A stretch of 6,484 nucleotides of DNA from Leucothrix mucor (GTDB lineage Bacteria; Pseudomonadota; Gammaproteobacteria; Thiotrichales; Thiotrichaceae). The DNA is taken from contig DQUJ01000103.1 in the NCBI GenBank assembly GCA_015662325.1, positions 1 through 6,484 of the forward strand. The letters are read 5' to 3'. A program made the position numbers and the translations under genes. Every line of letters begins with the position of its first letter. Positions within the stretch are counted from its first letter, which is position 1. Shown here piece after piece: positions 1 through 5,946 of this stretch. Below the pieces are notes generated by a model. That model made no database searches and was not told the DNA's origin. It was given only the letters and a program-made list of their open reading frames with translations.

Positions 1-651
1 GAGCTTTTCAAAATCTGCTCCGCCTGCAATTTCTTTAATAACTGCTTTTGCTTCGTCTTCTTTTTTAAGCAAGATGTGGCGAGCGTTGTATTCTTTGCTA
101 GCAAGCTTTGCTACGCGTTCGTCGTAGGTGCTTTTAATTTCTTCATCAGAGAACTTAAATGATTTTACTTTTTCTTGCGTCCAAGTCGTTAGCAGCAGAT
201 TGCGTTTAAAATCATCTACTTTTTTCTGTATATCAGGGCGGTCCATAATACCGCTTGTCTTAGCTTGTTGTAGTGCAACTTCTGTTGCTACTAAATCATC
301 AAGTGCCGCTTGTGGGTCTACTTTTCCTGATTTTTTTAATAATGCTAAGTAACCATCGAGGGTACTTTTCATTATTTTGTCGCCATTTACTGTTGCAACA
401 ACTGTATCTTCAACGGCGGCTGCAGGTGTTGCAGTAGCGGCTGTATCTTCAGCGGCGGGTGCAGGCGTTGCAGTAGCGGCTGTATCTTCAGCGGCGGGTG
501 CAGGTGTTGCAGTAGTGGCTGTATCTTCAACGGCGGCTGCAGGTGTTGCAGTAGCGGCTGTATCTTCTTTGGCTGTTACTGTTAATGATGTGCTCGTAAT
601 AGCTAAACCAATTAATGATGTCGCTAGTAATGTTTTTTTATTTACGTTCAT
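1..651 (-). CDS. PpiC/SurA-type periplasmic peptidyl-prolyl cis-trans isomerase, 3' end outside the window
   Basis: The reverse strand is open for 217 codons from an ATG at 651 to the window edge, so the C-terminus is missing. Residues 1-27 form a signal peptide: MNVNKK, a hydrophobic stretch, then TVTA with likely cleavage after A27, so the protein should be exported. Residues 29-80 are four 13-residue repeats of the type EDTAATATPAPAA, a flexible Ala/Thr/Pro linker. From about residue 84, VVATVNGDKI opens a SurA_N-like helical region with many charged residues. From about residue 188, YNARHILLKKEDEAKAV is the start of a parvulin domain, whose first strand and basic loop are typical of PpiC. 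The family isomerises prolyl bonds and assists folding of envelope proteins. A strong Shine-Dalgarno (AAAGGAG, 661-667) lies 9 nt before the ATG. It follows yciI by 57 bp and is probably cotranscribed. The family is secure; the specific client role is not visible. Confidence 0.9.
   Translation of the reverse strand, partial: MNVNKKTLLATSLIGLAITSTSLTVTAKEDTAATATPAAAVEDTATTATPAPAAEDTAATATPAPAAEDTAATATPAAAVEDTVVATVNGDKIMKSTLDGYLALLKKSGKVDPQAALDDLVATEVALQQAKTSGIMDRPDIQKKVDDFKRNLLLTTWTQEKVKSFKFSDEEIKSTYDERVAKLASKEYNARHILLKKEDEAKAVIKEIAGGADFEKL
404..559 (-). repeat. Four 39-bp in-frame tandem repeats inside the isomerase gene
   Basis: Four contiguous 39-bp units lie at 404-442, 443-481, 482-520 and 521-559, followed by a partial unit (560-567). 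The outer two units are identical. The inner two share another variant and differ from each other at two positions, giving an A-B-B-A arrangement. Each unit encodes 13 residues (EDTAATATPAAAV or EDTAATATPAPAA), so copy-number change would keep the reading frame. The opposite strand is also open across the array, but that frame is only an echo of the repeat. Confidence 0.97.
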
Positions 652-660
652 TGTGCTTAT

Positions 661-667
661 CTCCTTT
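661..667 (-). promoter_or_regulatory. Strong ribosome binding site of the isomerase gene
   Basis: AAAGGAG on the minus strand sits 9 nt before the ATG at 651. It fixes that start and is the best Shine-Dalgarno match in the window. No convincing promoter or terminator hairpin is seen in the rest of the 57-bp gap to yciI. Confidence 0.8.
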
Positions 668-708
668 AATTCTAATTCTTAGGGTTTGATTGCGTTAAAG
701 TCTTGTGA

Positions 709-1008
709 CTATGGTAAAACTTTTTTAAATGGTTTAACAGTGACATTTTGATAAACGCCCGCTGTAATATAAGGGTCTGCATCTGCCCATGTTTGTGCGG
801 ATGCTAATGAGTTAAATTCCGCCACAATCAGACTGCCTGTAAATCCCTTAGTTCCCGGGTCTTCACTATCAATAGCGGGATGTGGACCTGCAAGGATGAG
901 TTTTCCGTCTGCTTTGAGTTGTTGTAAACGCTCAACGTGGGCAGGGCGCACGGATAAACGTTTATCGAGGCTGTCTTTTACATCTTCTGAAATAATGGCG
1001 TATAACAA
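709..1008 (-). CDS. yciI: YciI family protein
   Basis: This is a 99-residue protein of the small YCII (ferredoxin-like fold) family, nearly the length of E. coli YciI. Sequence landmarks shared with E. coli YciI from memory are [13 protein letters not shown] (residues 16-28), GFTGS (55-59), WADADPY (74-80) and [14 protein letters not shown] (83-96). The conserved His24 in RPAH and the acidic residues of DADPY are the proposed active-site positions in the family; the biochemical role in this branch is unsettled. The start is TTG at 1008. It gives the family's usual MLY N-terminus and has AGGG (1016-1019) 7 nt upstream. There is no in-frame ATG between it and the yciB stop region. It starts 13 bp after yciB, so the two genes are almost certainly one transcript. 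It ends with TAG. Confidence 0.94.
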   Translation of the reverse strand: MLYAIISEDVKDSLDKRLSVRPAHVERLQQLKADGKLILAGPHPAIDSEDPGTKGFTGSLIVAEFNSLASAQTWADADPYITAGVYQNVTVKPFKKVLP

Positions 1009-1021
1009 ATCTGTACCCTGT

Positions 1022-1666
1022 TTATTTTGTATCGTTTGATTCTGCGTCTTCTTCTGGTTCTATTGCTGTTCCATGCTTTGCCAGATAAATCCCTTGGGCA
1101 ATCATGAAAACAAAGGTAAGACCGAGCATACCGAATAATTTAAAATTAACCCATGTATCTCTACTATAAGTATAGGCAACATAGATATTTACAACCCCGA
1201 CAAAGGCAAAAAATAAACCCCAGCTTATATTAATACGTTTCCAGATTGTATCAGGGGCTTCTATAGCGTGAGACATCATCCGTTTGACTAGAGGTTTGTC
1301 ACCAATAAATTGACTGCCAATAATAACCACGGCAAATACCCAATTGAAAATACTGACTTTCCATTTAAGAAAAGCATCGTCTTTAAATAAGAGTGTCATG
1401 CTACCTAATACGAGTAATAAGCCAAGGGAGATAAGGTGCATTTTCTCTAGTTTTTTGTAGATTAAGAAATGCACAATATTTTGTAAAATGGTTGCAAGAA
1501 TAATAGCAACAGTGGCAAAGTAAATAGCATCCTTTGGCTCATTTGGGCTGATTGAAACAAAAGGTAGCGAATTAGTCATTTCAATTAAGCTAGGGGGTAA
1601 ATCACCAAAAAACTTATAGGCGATAAAAAATAAAACCACGGGGAAAAAATCAAAGAAAAACTTCAT
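1022..1666 (-). CDS. yciB: YciB/IspZ inner membrane protein (septation protein A family)
   Basis: This is a 214-residue polytopic inner-membrane protein. From memory it aligns with E. coli YciB along its length: [18 protein letters not shown] (1-18), KKLEKM (71-76), FLKWKVS (99-105), KPLVKRMM (124-131) and TWVNFKLFG (171-179). It has about five hydrophobic segments (roughly 5-20, 47-70, 77-95, 105-122 and 147-195, the last splitting in two) and an acidic soluble tail. In enterobacteria YciB is linked to cell-envelope synthesis and septation; its molecular activity is not firmly known. An in-frame ATG at 1711 would add 15 residues (MFKMRYSTARVRITT). I chose 1666 because MKxxxDFxP is the family N-terminus, although neither start has a good Shine-Dalgarno. 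It is longer than the E. coli protein (179) chiefly because of about 25-30 extra residues between the first two membrane segments. Confidence 0.93.
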   Translation of the reverse strand: MKFFFDFFPVVLFFIAYKFFGDLPPSLIEMTNSLPFVSISPNEPKDAIYFATVAIILATILQNIVHFLIYKKLEKMHLISLGLLLVLGSMTLLFKDDAFLKWKVSIFNWVFAVVIIGSQFIGDKPLVKRMMSHAIEAPDTIWKRINISWGLFFAFVGVVNIYVAYTYSRDTWVNFKLFGMLGLTFVFMIAQGIYLAKHGTAIEPEEDAESNDTK

Positions 1667-1776
1667 TGTTGTTATACGCACTCTGGCTGTAGAATAGCGC
1701 ATTTTAAACATAAGGAATGGAAATACAATAACAAAACTTATTAAATTTCCATTAACTTGATTAGTTAGAACGTTCT
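1667..1776. promoter_or_regulatory. Divergent intergenic region driving yciB (minus) and yciO (plus)
   Basis: This AT-rich 110-bp spacer lies between divergent start codons and must hold promoters for both directions. Weak candidates can be seen. On the plus strand, TACAAT (1724-1729) is a good -10 but lacks a good -35. On the minus strand, TTGTTA (1729-1734) and TATGTT (1707-1712) are spaced 16 bp apart. The minus-strand pair would start transcription downstream of the alternative 1711 ATG, which favours the 1666 start for yciB. The individual boxes are guesses; the promoter role of the region is a strong inference from the gene layout. Confidence 0.55.
1716..1753. repeat. 9-bp inverted repeat in the divergent promoter region
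   Basis: AATGGAAAT (1716-1724) and its exact reverse complement ATTTCCATT (1745-1753) are separated by 20 bp. The half-site centres are 29 bp apart, close to three helical turns. The left arm overlaps the candidate plus-strand -10 and lies inside the spacer of the candidate minus-strand promoter. That placement would suit an operator for a dimeric or tetrameric regulator, but no regulator gene is in the window and the match could be chance in AT-rich DNA. Confidence 0.45.
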
Positions 1777-2403
1777 ATGAGTCAATATTTTGAAATACAC
1801 CCTGATAATCCGCAACAAAGATTGATTAAACAAGCGGTTGATATTATTAATGATGGTGGCGTGATTATTTATCCAACGGATTCTAGCTATGCCATTGGTT
1901 GTCATATCGGTGATAAAAAAGCCTTGGATCGAATCCGTTTGATTCGCCAAATAGATAAAGATCATAATTTTACGTTGGTGTGTGATGACCTTTCGGAAGT
2001 TTCAAAATACGGCGTGATTGATAATATGAATTATCGTTTACTAAAGTCGCTGACTCCAGGGCCTTACACCTTTATATTAGAAGCTTCGCGCGAAGTGCCT
2101 AAGCGTTTGCTTAACTCAAAACGTAAAACCATCGGTATTCGAATTCCTGATAATGCTGTGACCACTGCGTTGTTAGAAGAGCTGGGTGAGCCTATCATGT
2201 CCAGTACATTGATTTTACCGAGGGCAGAATACCCCATGACCGATCCTTATAAAATCCGTTTAAAACTAGAAAATGTGGTTGATTTAATTATAGACGGTGG
2301 CTTTAGTGGGCATGAACCAACGACAGTGGTTAATTTAGTGGATGGGCAGCCGACGATATTAAGGCAAGGAAAAGGGGAAGTGGGTTGGTTGAATCAGCAT
2401 TAA
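1777..2403 (+). CDS. yciO: YciO, Sua5/YciO/YrdC family (threonylcarbamoyl-AMP synthase-like) protein
   Basis: This 208-residue protein closely resembles E. coli YciO (206 residues), starting with MSQYFEIHPDNPQQRLI, nearly the same N-terminus. The family nucleotide/threonine-binding landmarks are YPTDSSYAIGC (32-42), HNFTLVC (63-69), TPGPYTFIL (93-101), RKTIGIRIP (116-124), GEPIMSSTL (137-145) and PTTVVNL (181-187). The related enzymes TsaC/Sua5 make threonylcarbamoyl-AMP for the t6A modification at tRNA position 37. YciO is a paralogue whose physiological role is less clear, so t6A synthesis should not be assumed. The ATG at 1777 matches the family start, but the bases just before it form a palindrome (TAGAACGTTCTA, 1766-1777) rather than a Shine-Dalgarno. 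It is the first gene of the plus-strand cluster and lies 25 bp before the M50 protease gene. Confidence 0.95.
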   Translation: MSQYFEIHPDNPQQRLIKQAVDIINDGGVIIYPTDSSYAIGCHIGDKKALDRIRLIRQIDKDHNFTLVCDDLSEVSKYGVIDNMNYRLLKSLTPGPYTFILEASREVPKRLLNSKRKTIGIRIPDNAVTTALLEELGEPIMSSTLILPRAEYPMTDPYKIRLKLENVVDLIIDGGFSGHEPTTVVNLVDGQPTILRQGKGEVGWLNQH

Positions 2404-2428
2404 TAAATCAAGTAAAGAAAAATAAATA

Positions 2429-3079
2429 ATGAATATAGAAAAAACAATTTATGATATTGCGGTTTATGCAATTCCTGTCTTGCTTGCGATAACATTGCAT
2501 GAGTTTTCTCATGGCTGGGTTGCCAATAAGTTAGGGGACGGTACGGCGAGAATGTTAGGGCGATTAACCCTAAACCCAATCAAACATATCGACCCCATTG
2601 GTACGATTGTATTGCCTTTGGCGATGGTGTTAATGCAAACGGGTTTTATATTTGGTTGGGCGAAACCAATACCGGTTAATACCCGCAATCTTAAAAAACC
2701 GAGAAAAGATATGGCCATCGTCGCTATTGCTGGGCCGCTTTCTAATCTATTTATGGCAATGCTGTGGTTGATTCTGTTAATTGTTATCAAGCTTTTTTCG
2801 AGTGTGCATGGCGCCTCGGGTATTGTGTGGGGTTTAACTCAAATGGCAATGGTGGGTGTTTTGGTCAACATGCTATTATGTTTGTTTAATCTAGTCCCAA
2901 TACCGCCTTTAGATGGTGGGCGCGTTTTATCGAGCTTAGTGCCGCCCAAGGTCTCGGATGTGTTAGATAAAATAGAGCCCTATGGAATATTTGTTATTTT
3001 GGGTTTATTCTATTTTAAAATTTTAGATATATTGCCTATTTTGGCTTATATTGAAGCTTCGATTTATTCTTTTTTATAG
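2429..3079 (+). CDS. Short site-2-type M50 family zinc metalloprotease, integral membrane
   Basis: This 216-residue membrane protein has the zinc-protease signature HEFSH at residues 24-28 (2498-2512) inside the first hydrophobic helix. The third metal ligand motif is PLDGGR at 160-165 (D162) in a late helix. LGRLTLNPIKHIDPIGT (43-59) and GWAKPIPVN (76-84) are typical of the short S2P-like M50 family, as is AGPLSNLFMA (101-110). Hydrophobic segments run roughly at 10-30, 56-76, 97-121, 136-157 and 186-202. There is no PDZ domain, and the protein is about half the length of RseP, so it is not the sigma-E pathway protease. Such proteins cleave substrates within the membrane; the substrate here is unknown. 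The start is the ATG at 2429, with only a weak purine-rich region upstream. It sits between yciO and trpS and is probably cotranscribed with them. Confidence 0.92.
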   Translation: MNIEKTIYDIAVYAIPVLLAITLHEFSHGWVANKLGDGTARMLGRLTLNPIKHIDPIGTIVLPLAMVLMQTGFIFGWAKPIPVNTRNLKKPRKDMAIVAIAGPLSNLFMAMLWLILLIVIKLFSSVHGASGIVWGLTQMAMVGVLVNMLLCLFNLVPIPPLDGGRVLSSLVPPKVSDVLDKIEPYGIFVILGLFYFKILDILPILAYIEASIYSFL

Positions 3080-3120
3080 TCGTTACAAGACCAGTCGTTA
3101 TTTAGAGCAAAAGTTATTTT

Positions 3121-4332
3121 ATGAGCAAAGACTTACCACAAAATCAACGTGTCGTATCTGGAATGCGCGCTACGGGAAAACTCCATCTTGGGCATTATCA
3201 CGGCGTACTAAAAAACTGGGTTGAAATGCAGCTCGATTACGAATGTTTCTTTTTCGTCGCAGATTGGCATGCGTTAACAACACATTATGATGACCCTAGC
3301 CAAACCCCAAAACACGTGGAAGACATGGTGATTGATTGGCTCGCGGCTGGTATTAGTCCCAGTTCTGCAACGGTGTTTTTACAATCGCAAGTTCCAGAAC
3401 ATGCCGAGCTACATCTGTTATTGTCGATGATTACGCCATTGAGTTGGTTAGAGCGTGTGCCGACTTATAAAGATCAGCAAGAAAAGCTCCGCGAGAAAGA
3501 TTTAGCCACCTACGGTTTTCTAGGTTACCCGCTGTTACAAAGTGCGGATATTTTATTATATAAAGCCGATAGAGTACCTGTAGGTGAAGATCAAGTCGCG
3601 CATGTTGAATTAACCCGCGAAGTGGCGCGTCGTTTTAATCATATCTACGGTCGCGAACCTGATTTTGAAGAACGTGCAGAATTAGCGATTAAAAAAATGA
3701 GCAAGAAAGACTCCAAACTCTATCGTAGTCTTCGTAAACGTTATCAAGAACAAGGTGATGATGAGGCATTGGAAGTAGGGCAGGCTTTATTAGAATCTCA
3801 ACAAAATATCTCACTGGGCGACCGCGAGCGTTTGTTGGGTTACCTTGAAGGCATGGGAAAGATTATTTTGCCAGAACCTGAAGCGAAACTGACAAAAGCA
3901 TCGAAAATGCCAGGGTTGGACGGACAAAAAATGTCTAAGTCTTACGGCAACACAATTGCGCTTCGGGAAGACCCAGACGAGTTAGATAAAAAAATCCGCA
4001 AAATGCCAACCGATCCTGCACGCGCACGTTTAACCGATACGGGTAACCCCGAAAAGTGTCCTGTGTTTGAATTGCACAAAGTCTATTCGGATGACAAAAC
4101 CTTAAACTGGGTAAATGAGGGCTGTCGTGCCGCATCATTTGGTTGTTTGGATTGTAAAAAACCGTTGATAGATGCGATACAGGCAGAAATGGAGCCGATA
4201 CGAGAACGCGCCCGAGAGTTTGAAAAAGATCGTGGCGCGGTACGTAAAATACTGAATGAAGGCAGTGAGGCAGCGCGCGAAGTGGCAAGGGAAACGTTAG
4301 ATGATGTTACCGAAGCGATGCGATTTGTTTAA
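3121..4332 (+). CDS. trpS: Tryptophanyl-tRNA synthetase, long form with Fe-S-type cysteines
   Basis: This 403-residue class I synthetase charges tRNA-Trp in the cytoplasm. The N-terminal Rossmann domain has SGMRATGKLHLGHYHG (13-28) with the HIGH motif as HLGH (22-25). Further landmarks are FVADWHALTTHY (45-56), GYPLLQSADILLYKAD (135-150) and GEDQVAHVELTRE (155-167). The KMSKS loop is GLDGQKMSKSYGN (265-277). About 60 extra residues (roughly 185-247) separate the GEDQ region from PEPEAKLT. This explains the length beyond the usual 330-340 and matches a long form I recall from Xanthomonas/Xylella-like bacteria. Four cysteines, C313, C335, C342 and C345, are spaced C-x21-C-x6-C-x2-C in the C-terminal tRNA-anticodon region, very like the [4Fe-4S] site of T. 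maritima TrpRS (C-x22-C-x6-C-x2-C). The start is the ATG at 3121, 41 bp after the protease gene, with a weak Shine-Dalgarno. No biosynthetic trp genes are nearby. Confidence 0.97.
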   Translation: MSKDLPQNQRVVSGMRATGKLHLGHYHGVLKNWVEMQLDYECFFFVADWHALTTHYDDPSQTPKHVEDMVIDWLAAGISPSSATVFLQSQVPEHAELHLLLSMITPLSWLERVPTYKDQQEKLREKDLATYGFLGYPLLQSADILLYKADRVPVGEDQVAHVELTREVARRFNHIYGREPDFEERAELAIKKMSKKDSKLYRSLRKRYQEQGDDEALEVGQALLESQQNISLGDRERLLGYLEGMGKIILPEPEAKLTKASKMPGLDGQKMSKSYGNTIALREDPDELDKKIRKMPTDPARARLTDTGNPEKCPVFELHKVYSDDKTLNWVNEGCRAASFGCLDCKKPLIDAIQAEMEPIRERAREFEKDRGAVRKILNEGSEAAREVARETLDDVTEAMRFV

Positions 4333-4341
4333 CCTGGTGTT

Positions 4342-4416
4342 AAAGATGTCCACGAAAAACACAAAAGGCACGAAAAAAGACACATCCAACTTTCGTGTAT
4401 TTTCGTGGACATGTTT
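4342..4416. repeat. Extended imperfect inverted repeat built from CACGAAAA units
   Basis: The outer arms ATGTCCACGAAAA (4346-4358) and TTTTCGTGGACAT (4400-4412) pair perfectly over 13 bp and extend by AAA/TTT after a G-G mismatch. Inside, ACAC (4359-4362) pairs GTGT (4395-4398) with A4399 bulged, and AAAG (4364-4367) pairs CTTT (4390-4393) past a mismatch. CACGAAAA also recurs directly at 4352 and 4369, and its complement at 4391 and 4400. The style recalls short intergenic repeats of the CACGAAGGACACGAAGG kind common in environmental bacteria, which would make this a dispersed element; that link is from memory and untested. Confidence 0.8.
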
Positions 4417-4419
4417 TTT
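4346..4419 (+). terminator. Possible rho-independent terminator after trpS
   Basis: The 13-bp perfect stem (4346-4358 with 4400-4412) is followed by G and then six T's (4414-4419), 14 bp after the trpS stop codon at its left end. This fits an intrinsic terminator, though the stem base is AT-rich and the loop is long. It ends only 14 nt before the scpA start codon, so full termination would cut scpAB off from the upstream promoter. Partial termination or an mRNA-stabilising hairpin is equally possible. Confidence 0.45.
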
Positions 4420-4433
4420 GAGTTTTAATAACC

Positions 4434-5294
4434 TTGAAACCTAATAACGAACATCATCAACCCCGCCAAGGCGAACTTCCATTCGCTATCGTGCATGGCG
4501 AAGAAATATCTTCCCCACCAGAAGATTTATATATTCCACCCGATGCGTTGGAAGTTTTTCTGGAAACCTTTGAAGGGCCGCTGGATTTATTGCTGTATTT
4601 AATTCGTCGCCAAAATTTGGATATTTTGGATATTCCAATTGCTGATATTACTGATCAGTACATGGATTATGTTGAGATTATGCGCCATAGTAATCTTGAT
4701 CTTGCGGCGGAATATCTCGTTATGGCGGCGATGTTGGCAGAAATAAAATCGCGTATGTTGCTACCGCGCCATGAAGAGGTTGAAGATGAGGCTGATCCAC
4801 GAGCCGAATTAGTGCGTCGTTTGCAGGAATACGAACGCTTTAAACAAGTGGCGACAGATATTGATGAAATGCCGCACTTAGGGCGCGACCAGTTCCCATC
4901 CAATGTAGAAGTGGTGCGCCACGATAAAGAAAAACCAGAACCTGATATTGAAATGCGCGAATTATTACTGGCATTTCAAGGTGTTTTAAAGCGCGTTGAT
5001 ATGCAAAAACACCATAAAATAGAACGCGAAGAAATTTCTATTCGAGAAAAAATGACCCATGTGTTGGCAAAACTCGATGGCGATAAATTTGTCGAATTTC
5101 AAACATTATTTAGTTTCAAAGAAGGAAGACTTGGCGTAGTGGTTACATTAATGGCGATACTGGAATTACTTAAATTACAAGTCATTGATATGGTGCAAGC
5201 AGATGTGTTCGCGCCGATTTATCTAAAACCTGTTGGAGCAGATAGCTCGGATATTGTAGAATTTGCCGAAGATGATGTGGAACTGGATTCATAA
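4434..5294 (+). CDS. scpA: Segregation and condensation protein A (ScpA, SMC kleisin)
   Basis: This 286-residue kleisin bridges the SMC heads and, with ScpB, forms the chromosome-condensation complex. The N-terminal domain has DLYIPPDALEVFLETFEGPL (31-50), then DLLLYLIRRQNLDILDIPIA (51-70), the SMC neck-binding helix. AAEYLVMAAMLAEIKSRMLL (91-110) follows. Residues 112-175 are an acidic, variable linker that binds ScpB in the family. The C-terminal winged helix includes FQTLFSFKEGRLGVVVTLMA (222-241) and LELLKLQVI (243-251). The start is TTG at 4434. An in-frame stop (TGA, 4419-4421) lies just upstream, and the next candidate (GTG, 4491) would remove the conserved LPFAI before VHGE. There is no clear Shine-Dalgarno. 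It overlaps scpB by one base, and a large hairpin ends 14 nt before it. It is slightly longer than average for the family because of the N-terminal extension common in Gammaproteobacteria. Confidence 0.96.
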   Translation: MKPNNEHHQPRQGELPFAIVHGEEISSPPEDLYIPPDALEVFLETFEGPLDLLLYLIRRQNLDILDIPIADITDQYMDYVEIMRHSNLDLAAEYLVMAAMLAEIKSRMLLPRHEEVEDEADPRAELVRRLQEYERFKQVATDIDEMPHLGRDQFPSNVEVVRHDKEKPEPDIEMRELLLAFQGVLKRVDMQKHHKIEREEISIREKMTHVLAKLDGDKFVEFQTLFSFKEGRLGVVVTLMAILELLKLQVIDMVQADVFAPIYLKPVGADSSDIVEFAEDDVELDS

Positions 5295-5917
5295 TGCAGG
5301 CAGGTAAATTAAAAAACATATTAGAAGCAGTCTTACTGAGTGCAGAAAAACCATTATCAGTTGAAAAACTATTAGGTTTTTTCGAGCCAGAAGACTTAGT
5401 GAATCGAGATGATACTAAAAAGGCACTGTCAAAACTCCAGCAAGAGTGTGACTCGCGGGGGGTTGAATTAGTCGAAACAGCATCTGGTTTTCGTTTTCAA
5501 ACGAGAGATGAATATCAGCAGTGGGTCACCCGTCATTGGGATGAAAAGCCTGTTAAGTATTCACGTGCTTTGTTAGAAACCTTGGCGTTAATTGTTTATC
5601 GTCAACCCATTACCCGCGCTGAAATTGAAGATATTCGTGGTGTGGCGGTAAGTTCACATATTGTAAAAACGCTACAAGAGCGCGATTGGATTCGAGTTGT
5701 TGGTCAAAAAGACGTGCCCGGTCACCCCAGTTTATTAGGCACAACCCGCCAGTTTTTAGATTATTTTAATCTTAAATCACTGGATGAAATGCCAACACTG
5801 GCAGAAATTAAAGATATTGATGAATTGTATCCAGAGTTGGCATTGAAGATAGAAGGGGCAGAAGGTGAAATTTCTGAAAATAAAAAGGAGATGGATCACG
5901 CACCGGAAAAATCATGA
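5294..5917 (+). CDS. scpB: Segregation and condensation protein B (ScpB)
   Basis: This 207-residue double winged-helix protein dimerises and binds the central linker of ScpA in the SMC-ScpAB complex. The first winged helix starts with LKNILEAVLLSAEKPLS (6-22). The second is marked by LETLALIVYRQPITRAEIED (94-113), SSHIVKTLQERDWIRVVG (120-137) and GHPSLLGTTRQFLDYFNL (143-160). Residues 187-207 form a charged tail that is probably disordered. Its ATG shares the A of the scpA stop (TAATG), so translation is almost certainly coupled and the two proteins made together. It ends 30 bp from the convergent ABC transporter gene, with no clear terminator hairpin between them. The rluB gene that often follows scpB in Gammaproteobacteria is absent. 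Confidence 0.96.
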   Translation: MQAGKLKNILEAVLLSAEKPLSVEKLLGFFEPEDLVNRDDTKKALSKLQQECDSRGVELVETASGFRFQTRDEYQQWVTRHWDEKPVKYSRALLETLALIVYRQPITRAEIEDIRGVAVSSHIVKTLQERDWIRVVGQKDVPGHPSLLGTTRQFLDYFNLKSLDEMPTLAEIKDIDELYPELALKIEGAEGEISENKKEMDHAPEKS

Positions 5918-5946
5918 TAAAAATAATTATGGGCTTTCTATTTATC

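Noticed and set aside
404..559. Regular repeats that could be taken for a CRISPR array
   Set aside because: The 39-bp units are contiguous with no spacers and encode an in-frame peptide repeat.
377..682. Plus-strand open frame rich in Ala/Val/Ser repeats
   Set aside because: It is the antisense of the tandem-repeat linker of the isomerase gene, which has a signal peptide, a strong ribosome site and a recognisable family on the minus strand.
1667..1711. 15-residue N-terminal extension of YciB from the ATG at 1711
   Set aside because: The family begins at MKxxxDFxP, the extension has no Shine-Dalgarno, and the candidate minus-strand -10 box overlaps this ATG.
3078..3100. Direct repeat AGTCGTTA (3078-3085 and 3093-3100) before trpS
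   Set aside because: Two 8-bp copies 15 bp apart could bind a regulator, but the match is short, one copy overlaps the end of the protease gene, and nothing else supports it.
3935..4288. 117-codon minus-strand open frame inside trpS
   Set aside because: It lies wholly within a clear synthetase gene, has no recognisable family features and would erase nothing if dropped; treated as an antisense shadow, like the minus-strand frames inside yciO, the protease gene and scpA.
5918..5946. Bidirectional terminator between scpB and the convergent ABC gene
   Set aside because: The 29-bp gap is AT-rich but has no stem longer than a few bases.
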